From positions 208,345 through 272,344 of the forward strand of contig VXBA01002850.1 in assembly GCA_013399895.1 (NCBI GenBank): 64,000 nt of DNA. The letters run 5' to 3'. The position numbers and the translations under genes are program-made. The stretch is from Serilophus lunatus. Taxonomy: Eukaryota > Chordata > Aves > Passeriformes > Eurylaimidae. Positions 1 to 11,089 of this stretch are shown piece by piece (the stretch's first letter is position 1; each line of letters starts with the position of its first letter). The notes under the pieces are model-generated. The model ran no database searches. It was not told where the DNA came from and saw nothing but the letters and a program-made list of their open reading frames with translations.

Positions 1-2576
1 AAGTGGGCAAGTTCGACTGGTGAGAGCCGTGCCCCACCCCCGCGGGCAAACCCCGCGCCCCTCCCGGGCCCGGGTGCCGGTCCGCCCTGAGCGCCGCCGC
101 CGTTCCCCCCCCCTCAGGAGGCAGCAGTACGTGGGGAAGCTCAAGTTCGCCTCCCTCGAGGCCTCGCAGGGTTCCAAGAAGCTCGTCGTGGCCACCGAGG
201 AGAACGTGGTGGCCGCGCTGAACTCGCGGAGCGGCGAAATCCGTGAGTGCGGGGCTGGGGTTGAACCCTCGGGCGTCGCGGTTGTGCCTTGTCGGGCTGG
301 GGGGGCTCGGCGGGCGTTTGGTGCTGGGATGAAATGACGGTGAAGAAAGGCATGTTTGGGCACAAACGTGTCCGTGGCCGGGCTCGGTGTGTTCCAGTGT
401 GGCGCCATGTGGACAAAGGGACCGCGGAGGGGACGATCGACGCGATGCTGATCCACGGGCAGGGTAAGGGAATGTGCTGGGAGCGCTCCTGGAATGCGGA
501 TCAACCTGATCAGCACTTCCAGGACTCGTTCCCTGTTCGAGCCCCGTGGTGAAGGCCCTGCCCTCCTTCCCTGGGCAGACGCCGTCACTGTGTCCAACGC
601 CGGGAGGATCCTGCGCTCCTGGGAGACCAACATCGGCGGCCTGAACTGGGAGACGCCCCTGGACACTGGGAGGTGGGAATTCCTGCCCGCACTGGCTCCT
701 CCTCCTCCTTGGAATGGAGCTCTAGGAGGGCGAGGTGGAGTTGTGGATCTCGGCTGGACTCGAAGTGTAGGGAAAGATTAGTTAGAGGTAGAGGGTCTAA
801 AGTAAATTTTGGGTGGGTTTTTGGTGAATGCCTGAACTTTGGGCAGAATCACAGGATCACTGAGGTTGGAAAAGCCCTCCAGGATCAGGGAGTCCAAGCT
901 GGGCCCCATCCCCACCTTGTACCCCAGCCCAGAGCACTGAGGGACATCCAGGCCTTCCTTGGACACCTCCAGGGATGGGCACTCCAACCCTCCCTGGGCA
1001 GCCCCTGCCAAGGCCTGACCCCCCTTGCCAGGAAGGAATTTCCCAAGATCCAACCTAAACCTCTTCCTGAGGCCGTTCCCTCTCATCCCATCCCTTGTTC
1101 CCTGGGAGCAGAGCCCGACCCCCCCCCGGCTCCCCCCTCCTGGCAGGGATTGCAGAGAATTCCAGGGGCCCCCTGAGCTTCCTTCTCTCCAGGCTGACCT
1201 CCCCCAGCTCCCTCAGCCCCTCCTGGGGCTCCAGCCCCTTCCCACAGGGTAAAATAAAGGAATTCCCTAATTTGTGCTCTCTGGCCTGTGCTCAGTTTCC
1301 AGGGGGCTGCTCTGGTGGGGCTGCAGGACACAGTGAAATACGTGGCAGTGCTGAAGAAGGGAGCCCTGTCCTTGCACTACCTGTCCAACGGGCACCAGAA
1401 GTGGGTGGAACACTTGCCAGAAAGGTGGGAACACATTTTAAGGAGAGCTGGATGCTCCTGGCAGAGGGAAGGGTGGCTGCCCCTGCCTTGTGCTTCTGCA
1501 AACAGCTTCAGTATTTGAGGTGATGCTTCACTGTTGCTGCCTCTCTTGTAGTGAGAGCACTCAGTACCAGCTGCTGTATTCCCATGGGACTGGAGTGATC
1601 CACGTGCTTGGAATTGTTCCCCAGAGCCACCTGAGTGTGCTGACATTCAGTGTGGAGGATGGAGAAAGGACAAAGCAGGTAGTGCTTGGTTATAGAGCCA
1701 AAATAGTGGATTTGGTGTTAACAAATGTGCTTCCAACCCAATGGGCTGTGCTGTGGTGGGCACAGAAATCACAGAGAAATTCCTTTCCACTGAGGCCTGC
1801 AGGCCAAAATATGGATTTCATGGCTGAATCCCCTGAAAGTCAAACTGAATTAGAGTGGCAGCTGTTAGTCAAGGTAATCCTACAAACCTCAGGCTGCCAG
1901 AGAGTGTCTCCCGGTCTAATTTAAATTCTTGGCCGTGTGCAGGTTGGTTCTTGGAGGATTTTGCTGTGCTGACCCCTGGATCTCTGTGTTTGTGCAGGTG
2001 ACAGTGGCAGCCCCGTGGCTGCAGAGCCTGGAGGGCACCTGTGGTGTGGTTGGGGAGGCTGTGCTGGTGTGTGTGGACACCAACACCCACTCACTCCATG
2101 TCTGCTCCTTGGAGACAGAGCAGGAGATGAAGCAGATCCCACTGCAGGTGAGGTTTGCTGTTGGAATGTTGTGTGGAGTGGCTGAAGAGGTGTGTGGGGT
2201 GATGATTGAGGGAAGGGAGGCAAAGCCTTTTGTCTGTGATCATTCCTTCTGGATTGATGTGCTCAAAGCTTTGCTCCAGTGGGAGATTTGGCTGCCCCTG
2301 CTTGGTTTTCCCCTGACCCAGGGAATCTCTCCATGCAGTCGGAGAGAAGGAAGGTGTTGTGTTGGTCTCAGTGAAGAACAAGCTCTCTTGTGCTTGTCTC
2401 CCTTGCAGTCCCTGGAGCTGGAGTTTGCAGATGACTTCCAGGCCAGGATCTTGGCCACTCAGCCCAGTGTGACCAGTGCTTCCCGGCCCCAGTTCTTCCT
2501 GCAGCTCTCCCCCAGCCACTTCTCCCTGCTGCAGTACAAGCAGGGGCTGCTCAGCCACCTCCGGGACTTCCAGCAG
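1..2576 (+). CDS. EMC1: EMC1 exons 1-8: luminal PQQ-like beta-propeller, N-terminal part
   Basis: These exons encode roughly residues 27-318 in human numbering. Landmarks are VGKFDW (exons 1/2), SKKLVVATEENVVAALNSR (exon 2), the HVDKGTAEG run (exon 3), SWETNIGGLNWE (exon 4), LKWVEHLPES-like sequence (exons 5/6) and LSPSHFSLLQY (exon 8). Repeating Trp-containing beta-strand blades fit the PQQ/WD-type propeller known for EMC1. The first 19 bases are the 3' tail of exon 1; the start codon and signal peptide lie upstream of the window. Exons 1 and 2 lie in GC-rich sequence, consistent with closeness to the promoter. Exon edges all sit at GT and AG and the phases agree across every junction. Confidence 0.95.
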
Positions 2577-5500
2577 GTACCTGACTCAAATTCACCCCTG
2601 AGAGGGACAACTGCAGCTTAAAATCCTTCAGAACTCTTAGGCCAGCTGGCAGGTTTTAAAAATCTCAGTAACTCTCTGCCAGGTCAACTGTTTCCATCTT
2701 TATGAGAAGCATTTTCAGCCCCTTTTTTTTTTTTAATTCGGGGAAACAAATACAATTTAAAATTTGGCTCTGAATGATCACCTGGTTTTAATTCCACTGT
2801 GGCTTTATTTACTTCACAAGTATTTTTGGTGGGGTTTGGGGGTTTCCTTGTTTGTTTTTATTTTTGTGATTTCCTGCCATTTCTTCCTTTCCAGGCAGCC
2901 CTGGTGAGTTTTGCAACGACTGGGGAGAAGACGGTGGCTGCTGTCCTGACGTGCAGGAGTGAACTGGTAAACACAGTTCCGGTGCTCTGGGACCAGCACA
3001 GCTCCAGGGATGTGCACTGGAGGGGGTGGTTCTGTGGCTGTTCCACAGGCCCAGGGATGGAAAATCCTGTGAAGAAGAGAAGGGTTTGAGGAGCTCCACT
3101 GGTGTTGCAATTAAGGCTTAGGCTGGGTCTGGCTTAGTGAGACCTGGTGTCCTGTTTCAGCCCTGTCAGAGGTGGGCATGTGGGAACTGGATTTACTGAT
3201 CCACAGAGGATTTCAATCCTTGGGGATACCAAACTTAACAAGATCCTTTTTTTGTCCTGCCTGATTTCACAATCAAGCTAAGACTTAGCAGGTTTTTTTA
3301 TACTCTTCCTGGTGTTTGCAGCCATGTTCTCTCTCTTCTCATCCTCGTTGCAGAAACCTGGCAGTGCTGATGGCCTCCCTGCTGGCAGTGCTGTGGAGGA
3401 AGCCCGGAGACAGGTATGAGGTGCTCCTGTTCCCAAGGGCAGAGGAGGTTCCTGTCAGCCCATTTTATTCCTCTGTGTGCAGGGACAGAAGGACAGAAGT
3501 GTTACAGCAGCTCCACAAATAAAACCTAAAAGTATCTTAAAGCCACAGTACTTGCTGAACATGAAACATGAACAGAATTTGAGGTGGGGGGTGTGTAACA
3601 CTGTTTTCTGCCTGTTGTTCCAGGATTCCTTGACCTGCTCCAACCAAACCTACAATATTAATCTCTACCTGGTTGAAACTGGACAGAGATTGTTGGATAC
3701 CACCATTACCTTTAACCTGGAGCAGGGAGGTGCCAAACCACAACAGGTGAGCAGGGAGGGGTTATTTCAGTCCTGTGGTTGCCCAGCCTTGCAGTGCCCT
3801 CCCTTCCCCAATATGGGGGGGAAAGAGCATTTTAGGGATTACATCATCCCACTGTTTGCTCTTGTTCCACCTGAGTTCTGTTTTCTGCAAGGAGATGATG
3901 GGATCCTAAACCTCACTGTTTTCCTTGCTCTTTTTTTTCCCAGCTGTACATCCAAGTTTTCCTGAAGAAGGATGACTCCGTGGGCTATCGAGCCTTGGTG
4001 CAAACAGAAGACCACATGCTCATGTTCCTCCAGCAGCCAGGTAACTTCCACAGGCAGCTTTCTCTGTAACAGTCACCAGGAGGAAACTCCCAAGTCCTGA
4101 AGGATTCTATTTTATCATTACTTTCCTTGGAAACTGGCAACATTAATTTAACTTTTCTGAGTCCTGTGAAAGACACAGGGGACTCTTTCACATCTGCCCT
4201 GAGCAAAGAGATGTGTCATGTTCTTTGTGTAGGCTCAGCCTTTGAATTTCAGGGGATTTCTGCATATTTTCAAACTTTCTGTAGGATGAGAGTGTAAGTC
4301 CTGGTGTAGATATTACCCAAAGCTTTTCAGAAAAGATCCTTATAGCAAAAACGTTAATTTGGAGAAAGGGTTCAAAGTTCAATTGTGAATTTTCTGGGAT
4401 AGAAAAGGAATCCAGGAGTTCACACTAAGAATCTCATTTTAAATAGACTTAATGACTGTAACCCTTTTAAAACACGAGATTGCTTTTACTGATTCTGTGG
4501 TTTTCTTCCCCAAAGTGGCTTCAGTTGCATAAAGTGTTTGTCTCTTATGAAATATGTAATTTAATTAGATAGGTATACACTGATCTGGATTTCATTGAGG
4601 TGATTTGCATCTGAAGGGTCCATTGGAACACAGTCTGATTATGTCTATTCCCAGGTCGATTGTTCCAACATTCCACTCATTTCTTTCCAGGAAAAGTTGT
4701 ATGGAGTAGGGAGGAGTCACTGGCAGAGGTGGTAAGCCTGGAGATGGTGGATCTACCTCTGACAGGGGCACAGGCTGAGCTGGAGGGGGAATTTGGAAAG
4801 AAAGCAGGTGAGTTTGACAGAATGACTTCTGTGAGTTTGTTTTTTTTCCTGAATAAATGTATTTATTGTTTTCTGAGTCCTCTGAGCTGAGAGATGAGTT
4901 CAAACCTCTACTGATGGGAATTAAAATGAGCAGAAATCAACTCTTGCTTTTAAATTTTAGAAACCCATGCCAAATGCAGATGACATGGGTAAATTACATT
5001 GCTACTTTAAAAAAGCCATTCAGCAGCAGTAGGAAGGTTTTTGGCCATCTCTCCTAAATGTTTCCTTTGACTCTTTTCTGGAAGACTCGTTTTTTATTAT
5101 TTTTTTTTTTGCTTTGTTTTGTCTTCCTTGCTGTCCTGGATGCAGCCATTCAAGGTAACCCAGCCTGCATGTAGTGTGTTCTGCTCCTGCCTGGTGCCAC
5201 TGGTGTCCTCTGCTTGTTCTCCCTAGGCCTGAAACAGAGTTCAAATCTGGCTGTTTTGGTTATATCAAGCAGCTAAATATAAACCCTGATGGGGCAGAAT
5301 TGAGTCTTTGTTGACTTACTGAGTGCAGAGAGAGGTACAGACCTCAGGGGTGGGTGAGCTTCAGATGGGCACAGAGAAGGGTGGGCACACAATACTCTGC
5401 ATGAAGGTTTGCTGAAGTTGGTAAGGGCATATTTTGGAATGAGTGTGAAGTGGGGAAAGCTTGGTAAATGCCAGAGTCTGTCATTAATGATAACATTTAA

Positions 5501-8500
5501 TGTTATTCCAGAGCAGGAGGCAAAGAGGTTTGTGCATGGCAGCATTTCTTGTACTGGCTGACACCATGGTTCCAGTGACGTGGGTGGGACGTGGGTTTTC
5601 CCTTTTGTTGCCACTGTTGGTGTTGTTTGCAGATGGTTTGCTGGGGATGTTTCTGAAGAGACTCTCCTCCCAGCTCATCCTGCTGCAGGCCTGGACTGCC
5701 CACCTGTGGAAGATGTTCTACGACGCCAGGAAACCCCGGAGCCAGATTAAAAATGAGATTAACATTGACAATCTGGCCAGAGATGAATTCAACCTCCAGA
5801 AAATGATGGTGATGGTCACTGCCTCGGGAAAGGTGAGGAAAAAACCAGGAGAGGGATCTTCCTGGATTTTACAAGAGTCTCAGCTCTGAATTCCCAGCCC
5901 TGAGGAGAATGCCATAAGATGTTTGGTGGTACCTTTACGGAGGCATTAAGACTCTTTCTTTAGGATATGACAAAGAAAGATGCAGTGCTTGAATGTGAGA
6001 GGTGTGTTTGCCTAAACTTTGGCTTTCCTCTCTCTTTTTGCTCAGCTTTTTGGCATTGAAAGCAGTTCTGGCACCATCCTGTGGAAGCAATATCTCAGGA
6101 ATGTGAGACCAGGCTCCTCCTTCAAGCTGATGGTGCAAAGAACAACAGCCCATTTCCCACACCCTCCCCAGTGCACTCTGCTTGTGAAGGACAAGGTGAT
6201 GGCCCTCCACTGAACCGGGAATCTGGAAAGGGCAGGAAAAAACACCCTTTTTGGGTATTATCTGATTATCACTGAGGTGGGGATGGGAGGAGAGAGAGAC
6301 CTAGAGGGAAGCTAGGATGATCAAGGTTTTTACAGGCAGATGTGGGATGGAGATTGTGTGTGTGTCTAACCAGAATATTTCCAGGATGGAATAGCTGAAT
6401 CCAGTGGATAAACAGTCAACACCAGCAAGTAATGGGTAGAAAACCACTTCTTTTTTCTGCCTTAGAAAAAATTTGCCTCTTGTTTGTTTTTTAGGAAACC
6501 AGAATGAGCTTTCTGTATGTCTTTAACCCCATCTTTGGGAAGAGAAGCCAAGTAGCTCCCCCTGTTCTGAAACGTCCAATCCTTCAGACTCTGCTTCTGC
6601 CTATTATGGATCAAGACTATGCCAAAGTCCTGCTCCTGATTGATGATGAGTACAAGGTAAATGGCTTTGCCTGGGGGCAAGTTTTCTTTATGTCCCGGTT
6701 AATTATCCCCCTTCCCTTTTGGAGCAAGATGAGAAGAAAATGCCATTGGGTCACATTTCACACAAAACTATGAGGGTATTCTGGTAGGACAGACCTTAAT
6801 CCTGATAAACATGTTTTGAAATTATCTTTCTGGTTCATTTTTTGTTGCTTCTTTTTTTTCCTTTCTGTGTCAGTTGGTTTCTAACCTGTGTTTCAATCCT
6901 TCTTTTCCAGGTTACAGCTTTCCCAGCCACTAAAAATGTCCTTCGCCAGTTAGAAGAAATAGCCCATTCTATCTATTTTTATCTAGTTGATGCTGAGCAG
7001 GGAAAACTCTCTGGATTCAGGCTGAAAAAGGTAGGGAAGACTCATTACAGTCCAAGTGATGCCACTTCCCTGGATAATGGTAGATCTCTTTGTTGGATTT
7101 GTGGGGTTTTGCTCGCAATAGGAACATTCAGCCTCAAAATGTGTCGCAGAAACTTTTAAAATGCAAAAGCAGAGGGAGCTGCAGGTCATTAATGGAGATA
7201 GTGTTCTTTTCAAGGACAAGATCAAAGCTCCTACTTTTTTTCCATGCAGGACCTGAGCACAGAGGAGAGCTGGGAGGTGGTGATACCCCCGGAGGTGCAG
7301 AGGATAGTGGCTGTCAAAGGGAAGAGGTCCAACGAGCACGTGCATTCCCAGGGCCGGGTCATGGGCGACCGAAGTGTCCTCTACAAGGTGCTCCTGCAAC
7401 TTTGGGCTGGCTTTTTGTGGATGCATTATCCCATGGGAATATCTCAGTGCCATTTCCAGGCACTGCTTTGGGATTAACTGCCCTGTGGTGCCAGTTTCTT
7501 CCCATGACCCTCTGGAGAAGATGTGAATTTTGACAGAGATTTCTTTTGTAAAAGGTTTTCATGCAGCAATTAATTCATATTGAGGAAAAAAACTGGTTGG
7601 TTTCTTCAGGTGACTTGTGCTAATAAGGTAATTTATTACATGCCCAGTGCTAAAATGCAGAACAAGGAGCCTGTGGCACTAAAGTGGGGATGGATCTGTT
7701 ATTTTTACTTCAACCTCTGAACCCAAACCTGCCCAGTGCCAGATAAAGTGCAGGAATAAGAAGCCTGTGGCACTAAAGTGGGGATGAATCTCAGTTGTTT
7801 TTTTCTTTTCTTCAGTCTCTGAACCTAAACCTGCCCATGAAATGCCAGATGCAATGCAGGAATAAGAAGCTTGTGGCACTGGAGTGGGGATGGATTTGTT
7901 CTTTTTTCTTCAGTCTCTGAACCCAAACGTGCCCAGTGCCAGATGCAATGCAGGAGTAAGAAGCTTGTAGCACTGGAGTGGGGATGGATCTCAGTTGCTT
8001 TTCTTCTTTCCTCTAGTCCCTGAACCCAAACCTGCTGGCTGTGGTGACAGAGAGCACAGACACCCACCAGGAGCGCACGTTCATCGGGATCTACCTGATT
8101 GATGGGGTCACAGGCAGGATCATCCACTCCTCAGTGCAGAAGAAAGCCAAGGGACCCGTCCACATGGTTCACTCGGAGAACTGGGTGGTGGTAAGAGCTT
8201 ATTTTTGTCTTGTTTTGTATATCTGGGAGGTCAGAGCAGTTCCTGAGCCTGCCTGGAGAAGGCTTTTTGAGCATTGGTTGTGATTTCCTGCTCCCTCTGT
8301 GTTACTCATGGCCTGCCTCGTGTTCCCACCCCTCCCCTGTCATTCCAGTACCAGTACTGGAACACCAAGGCCCGTCGGAACGAGTTCACTGTGCTGGAGC
8401 TCTACGAGGGGACAGAGCAGTACAATGCCACTGCCTTCAGCTCCCTGGACCGGCCCATCCTTCCTCAGGTTCTCCAGCAATCCTACATTTTCCCTTCTGC

Positions 8501-10411
8501 CATCAGTGCCATGGAGGCCACGATCACCGAGCGGGGCATCACCAGTCGCCACTTGCTCAGTAAGTGCCTGCTCTGGGCTCAAGGGGGTTCAGGCAGCACT
8601 GAAATCCAAGCAAAATGCAATTTGTTGCCCAAAAGCCCTGCCTGTGGGGTGTCCTGGCCTCCTGCAAGTGCATGGATAAGCACCAAGAGAGTGTTTCTGT
8701 TGGGAAATGCTGTTGGAAGTGGCCATGGGGTGCCAGAGGGTGGTGCCTGGCTCTTTCCAATGGTGCTTAGTGAGAGCATGAGGAGAAATGGCCATGAACT
8801 AAAACACAGGAAGTTTCAGTTCAACCTGAGGAAGAACTTGCTTTCCATGGAGGGAGCAGAGCACTGGAACAGCTGCTCTGGGAAGGCGTGGAGTCTCCCT
8901 GTCTGCAGACATTCCAAACTCATCTCTGTGTCACCTGTTCCAGGTGGCCCTTCCTTGGCAGGGGGTTGGACTGGATGATCCCCAGAGGGCCCTTCCAGCC
9001 ATAACTGTTCTGTGATTCTGTGATTTTGAAGATGTTTCCCTTTTTTAATGCACAGTTGGGCTTCCCTCCGGGGCCATCCTGTCCCTTCCAAAGGCTCTGC
9101 TGGATCCTCGGCGCCCAGAGATCCCCACAGAACAAACCAGGTAGGGAAGGTGTGCTGGGAAGGGGGATGTATGTTGGGTGCAATACAGGAGTGGGAAGTG
9201 GAACAACCTGTCCTGGACGGGTTCAGGGCAGTTTTTACATGGAATGAAGGGAGGTTGCTCGAGGTCAATGATCTTGGGGGTCCTTTCCAACCTGAATGAT
9301 TCTGTATCCCAGTCTGTGATGATGGAATTTGTTTGCCTGTAACACAACAGGTCAATCATTGAGTAAACTTGCACTCCTAGGAAAGAACAGTCAGAGTAGC
9401 TGAATCTTTTAGAATTACACTTGTTTTTAAAACTTTAGAAGCCTGAAAGGTGGCTGCTGCAGTTTAGCCCCACTCAGCTGCTAAGTTTGATTTCCATCCT
9501 GCGGCAAAAATAAATCAGCCCAGGGGAAAAGCTCCCAGATTTGCTGTTTCAGCTCAGGCTGAGACAATCAGAGTAGGAAACACTGCTGGCATCCCCAGAG
9601 TGCTGCTTGGTTGGGATTTCATTGCTCTTTAACTGCCTTTCAGGGAGGAGAACCTGATCCCATACTCCCCTGACGTGCAGATCCACGCTGAGAGGTTCAT
9701 CAACTACAACCAGACCATATCCAGGATGAGGGGGATTTACACGGCCCCCTCCGGCCTCGAGTCCACCTGTTTGGTGAGGGATTATTTAAGTGAAGCTTTT
9801 TGCCATGGATGAGGGTTTTATTTAGAGAGGGGTTATTTAAGGGGTTTTTTTTGTCATTTTACTGGGTTTTTCGAGCTGTTTAAGTGCTTTGGGGGCTACT
9901 TTATTTATTTGGGGGGAGGGCTATTTAAGTGGGTTTTTTCCCTACTTAAATGTTTTGGGAGCTATTTAAACAAGGTTTTTTACTATTTGAGTTTTTTTGC
10001 TGTTCAAGTGTTTTTGGGGGGGCTGCTTACATGGGGATTTTTGCTATTTACATGTTTTTTTGGAACTATTTAAATAGGGTTTGGAGAGCTACTTAAGCAG
10101 AGGTTTTTGCTACTTCAGTCAGTTTTCTGAAGCTGTTTAAGTACATTATGGGGGGGCTATCTAGAACCACAACCCTGAGTGAATAATTTCTGATTTTTTT
10201 AATTCCCAACTCCTCCTTTCCCCCTCTCCAGGTTGTTGCCTATGGCCTGGACATCTTCCAGACCCGTGTGTACCCCTCGAAGCAGTTTGATGTGCTGAAG
10301 GATGACTATGACTATGTTCTGATCAGCAGTGTCCTCTTTGGGCTGGTCTTTGCCACCATGATCACCAAGAGGTTGGCCCAGGTGAAGCTGCTGAACAGGG
10401 CCTGGCGCTGA
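1..10411 (+). CDS. EMC1: EMC1, ER membrane protein complex subunit 1 (5' partial, 23 exons)
   Basis: Large luminal subunit of the ER membrane protein complex, which inserts tail-anchored and multipass proteins into the ER membrane. I joined 23 exons by reading the frame and splice sites: 1-19, 118-242, 398-463, 579-672, 1296-1424, 1552-1678, 1998-2147, 2409-2576, 2895-2966, 3354-3413, 3624-3746, 3944-4040, 4691-4807, 5633-5832, 6046-6195, 6495-6656, 6911-7030, 7250-7387, 8017-8190, 8349-8559, 9056-9140, 9644-9773, 10232-10411 (TGA at 10409-10411). All introns are GT-AG. The visible protein is 964 residues and starts at the VGKFDW motif, about residue 27 of the 993-residue human protein, so only the signal-peptide end is missing. 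Near-continuous similarity to remembered human EMC1 makes the identity very secure. Confidence 0.97.
845..1260 (-). mobile_element. CR1 LINE 3' fragment in EMC1 intron 4
   Basis: The left end has the CR1 tail in antisense (AATCACAGGATCACTGAGG) followed by the usual GGTTGGAAAAG block. Further CR1-like sequence (CCAGGGATGGGCACTCC, CAACCTAAACCTCTTCC) runs to about 1,250. The right edge is approximate. It is 5'-truncated like most avian CR1 copies. Confidence 0.75.
1679..7249 (+). other. EMC1: EMC1 introns 6-17 without recognisable elements
   Basis: These GT-AG introns are mostly 180-830 bases; the longest are 4041-4690 and 4808-5632. Apart from short homopolymer T or A runs (for example 2,723-2,734 and 5,100-5,111) I see no mobile element, RNA gene or extra exon in them. 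Confidence 0.55.
2895..7387 (+). CDS. EMC1: EMC1 exons 9-18: middle of the luminal domain
   Basis: These exons encode roughly residues 319-735. Exon 9 reads LVSFATTGEKTVAAVLTC, exon 11 NQTYNINLYLVETG, exon 12 FLKKDDSVGYRALVQTED, exon 14 the LWKMFYDARKPRSQIKNEI block, exon 16 VLKRPILQTLLLPIMDQDY and exon 18 EHVHSQGRVMGDRSVLYK. Exon 10 (3354-3413) is the outlier: only 20 codons, rich in Gly, Ala and Glu, with no clear match to the Ser-rich human segment at the same place. That fits a fast-evolving surface loop in the propeller. N-glycosylation sequons such as NQT in exon 11 agree with a luminal location. Intron 18 after this block carries the decoy-acceptor repeat. Confidence 0.95.
7642..8033 (+). 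repeat. Four-copy tandem repeat spanning the EMC1 exon 19 acceptor
   Basis: Four imperfect units: 7642-7730, 7731-7832, 7833-7930 and 7931-8033 (89, 102, 98 and 103 bases). Each contains GCCCAGTGC-like sequence, AAGAAGCxTGTGGCACT, GGGGATG, a pyrimidine tract, and CTCTGAACCxAAACxT. The last unit contains the real 3' splice site (AG at 8015-8016) and the first 17 bases of exon 19. Units 2 and 3 keep complete pyrimidine tract plus CAG copies (at 7815 and 7913); unit 1 has lost its AG. Since the exon sequence is conserved with human EMC1, the exon edge is the ancestral source and the intronic units are derived. Confidence 0.92.
8017..10411 (+). CDS. EMC1: EMC1 exons 19-23: C-terminal conserved domain and membrane anchor
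   Basis: These exons encode the most conserved part of the protein (DUF1620 region) and its anchor. Exon 19 begins SLNPNLLAVVTEST and contains the GIYLIDGVTGRIIHSSVQKK run. Exon 20 carries YQYWNTKARRNEFTVLELYE. Exon 22 encodes NLIPYSPDVQIHAERFINYN. Exon 23 carries DDYDYVLISSVLFGLVFATM, a hydrophobic stretch that is the single C-terminal transmembrane helix, followed by a short basic cytosolic tail ending LLNRAWR. In the known EMC structures this helix anchors the luminal propellers to the membrane core. The start of exon 19 is the source of the tandem repeat lying just upstream of it. Exon 23 sits between the two TTTAA-rich arrays. Confidence 0.96.
8755..9026 (+). mobile_element. CR1 LINE 3' fragment in EMC1 intron 20
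   Basis: CR1 3' region in sense: GAGGAAGAACTTGCTTTCC, CAGAGCACTGGAACAGCTG, GGACTGGATGATCCCCAGAG, CCCTTCCAGCC and a tail of two TTCTGTGA units. It ends about 30 bases before EMC1 exon 21. Confidence 0.85.
9235..9310 (+). mobile_element. Short CR1-like tail in EMC1 intron 21
   Basis: Only the last part of a CR1 3' end is recognisable: GGTCAATGATCTTGGGGGTC, CTTTCCAACCTGAATGATTC and TGTAT. Very short, so a chance or highly decayed match remains possible. Confidence 0.5.
9780..10165 (+). repeat. Degenerate T/G-rich array (CTATTTAAGTGGGGTTTT type) in EMC1 intron 22
   Basis: Roughly 20-35-base units in which GGGGCTATTTAAG or a variant (GCTATTTAAAC, GCTGTTTAAG, GCTACTTAAG) alternates with a run of T. 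It fills most of the 458-base intron but stops before the polypyrimidine tract of exon 23. The same motif family reappears downstream of EMC1 at 11,090-11,626. Confidence 0.85.
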
Positions 10412-10777
10412 GGGAAAGCTGAGCCTGGAGGAAGGCAGCTGGGATGGCATGAAAACATCAAGATTTCATTTTGCTGCCGAGATATTTGTGAGGAAAACTG
10501 AACAAAGCACACCCAGTGTGTGTGTGTCCTGTGAGGGGAATGGAAGAGATGGAAGAAATGGAAGAGATATTGGCCTGTTCTGACTGAAAAAGAACCTCCC
10601 TGACTTCCCTTAAAGCCCTAAAATCATGTTGTCTCCCTGATTTTGGTGAAGGACGTGGTGCTTTCCCTCCTGGGCTCTTCCTCGGTGCCAGCTGTGCCCC
10701 ACATCTGGCAGGAGGGGAAGGGTGAGGGTTGTTGGCAGCTGTGTTTTGGGGGTGTGAGGTGACCTTGGGTGATTTAA

Positions 10778-10783
10778 ATAAAA
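10778..10783 (+). promoter_or_regulatory. EMC1 proximal polyadenylation signal
   Basis: AATAAA in an A-rich run about 370 bases after the EMC1 stop, with G- and T-rich sequence following at 10,790-10,810. It is a candidate for the shorter transcript. Confidence 0.55.
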
Positions 10784-11048
10784 AAAGGTTAGAAATTGGG
10801 TGGGTGTGAAACGGCCTCCTGACCTCACTGATGAGCTGTGGGAGAAATTTGAATGTAAACTCTCTTCATGTTCATTATTTATTCTGATTATACCATCAGC
10901 TCCTGCCTGTTTGTTTGGAAATCTTCCCATATTTCTGTACGACACTGTGGGTTCAGGATGAGGAACTCTGCAGCGTTTCCCTCAGGATCAGAGCTCTCAG
11001 CTCCACGGATTTAAATTGTTAAAATCAAGTTTGGCCCATCAGACCCTC

Positions 11049-11054
11049 AATAAA
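11049..11054 (+). promoter_or_regulatory. EMC1 distal polyadenylation signal
   Basis: AATAAA followed within about 15-45 bases by GTTGTGG and a GT-rich stretch, the usual form of a downstream element. It is the last plausible signal before the low-complexity array and the assembly gap. Confidence 0.6.
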
Positions 11055-11089
11055 TCCACGAGTTGTGGGGCAGCCACTGGGCTGGGGCT

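Larger units (their letters stand above)
10412..11070 (+). other. EMC1: EMC1 3' untranslated region
   Basis: This is the non-coding continuation of EMC1 exon 23 after the TGA at 10409-10411. Two AATAAA hexamers (10778-10783 and 11049-11054) allow a short UTR of about 0.4 kb and a longer one of about 0.65 kb. A short TG run lies near 10,518. The right edge is inferred from the second signal and is approximate. Confidence 0.7.

Noticed and set aside
2091..2558. 155-codon minus-strand open frame antisense to EMC1 exons 7-8
   Set aside because: It is the reverse-strand shadow of conserved coding sequence.
7642..8033. Resemblance of the regular repeats to a CRISPR-like array
   Set aside because: Units are contiguous with no unique spacers, in a vertebrate intron, and clearly derived from the adjacent exon boundary.
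9831..10165. TATTTAA motifs as TATA boxes or MEF2 sites
   Set aside because: They recur at every unit of a degenerate intronic array and have no associated promoter features.
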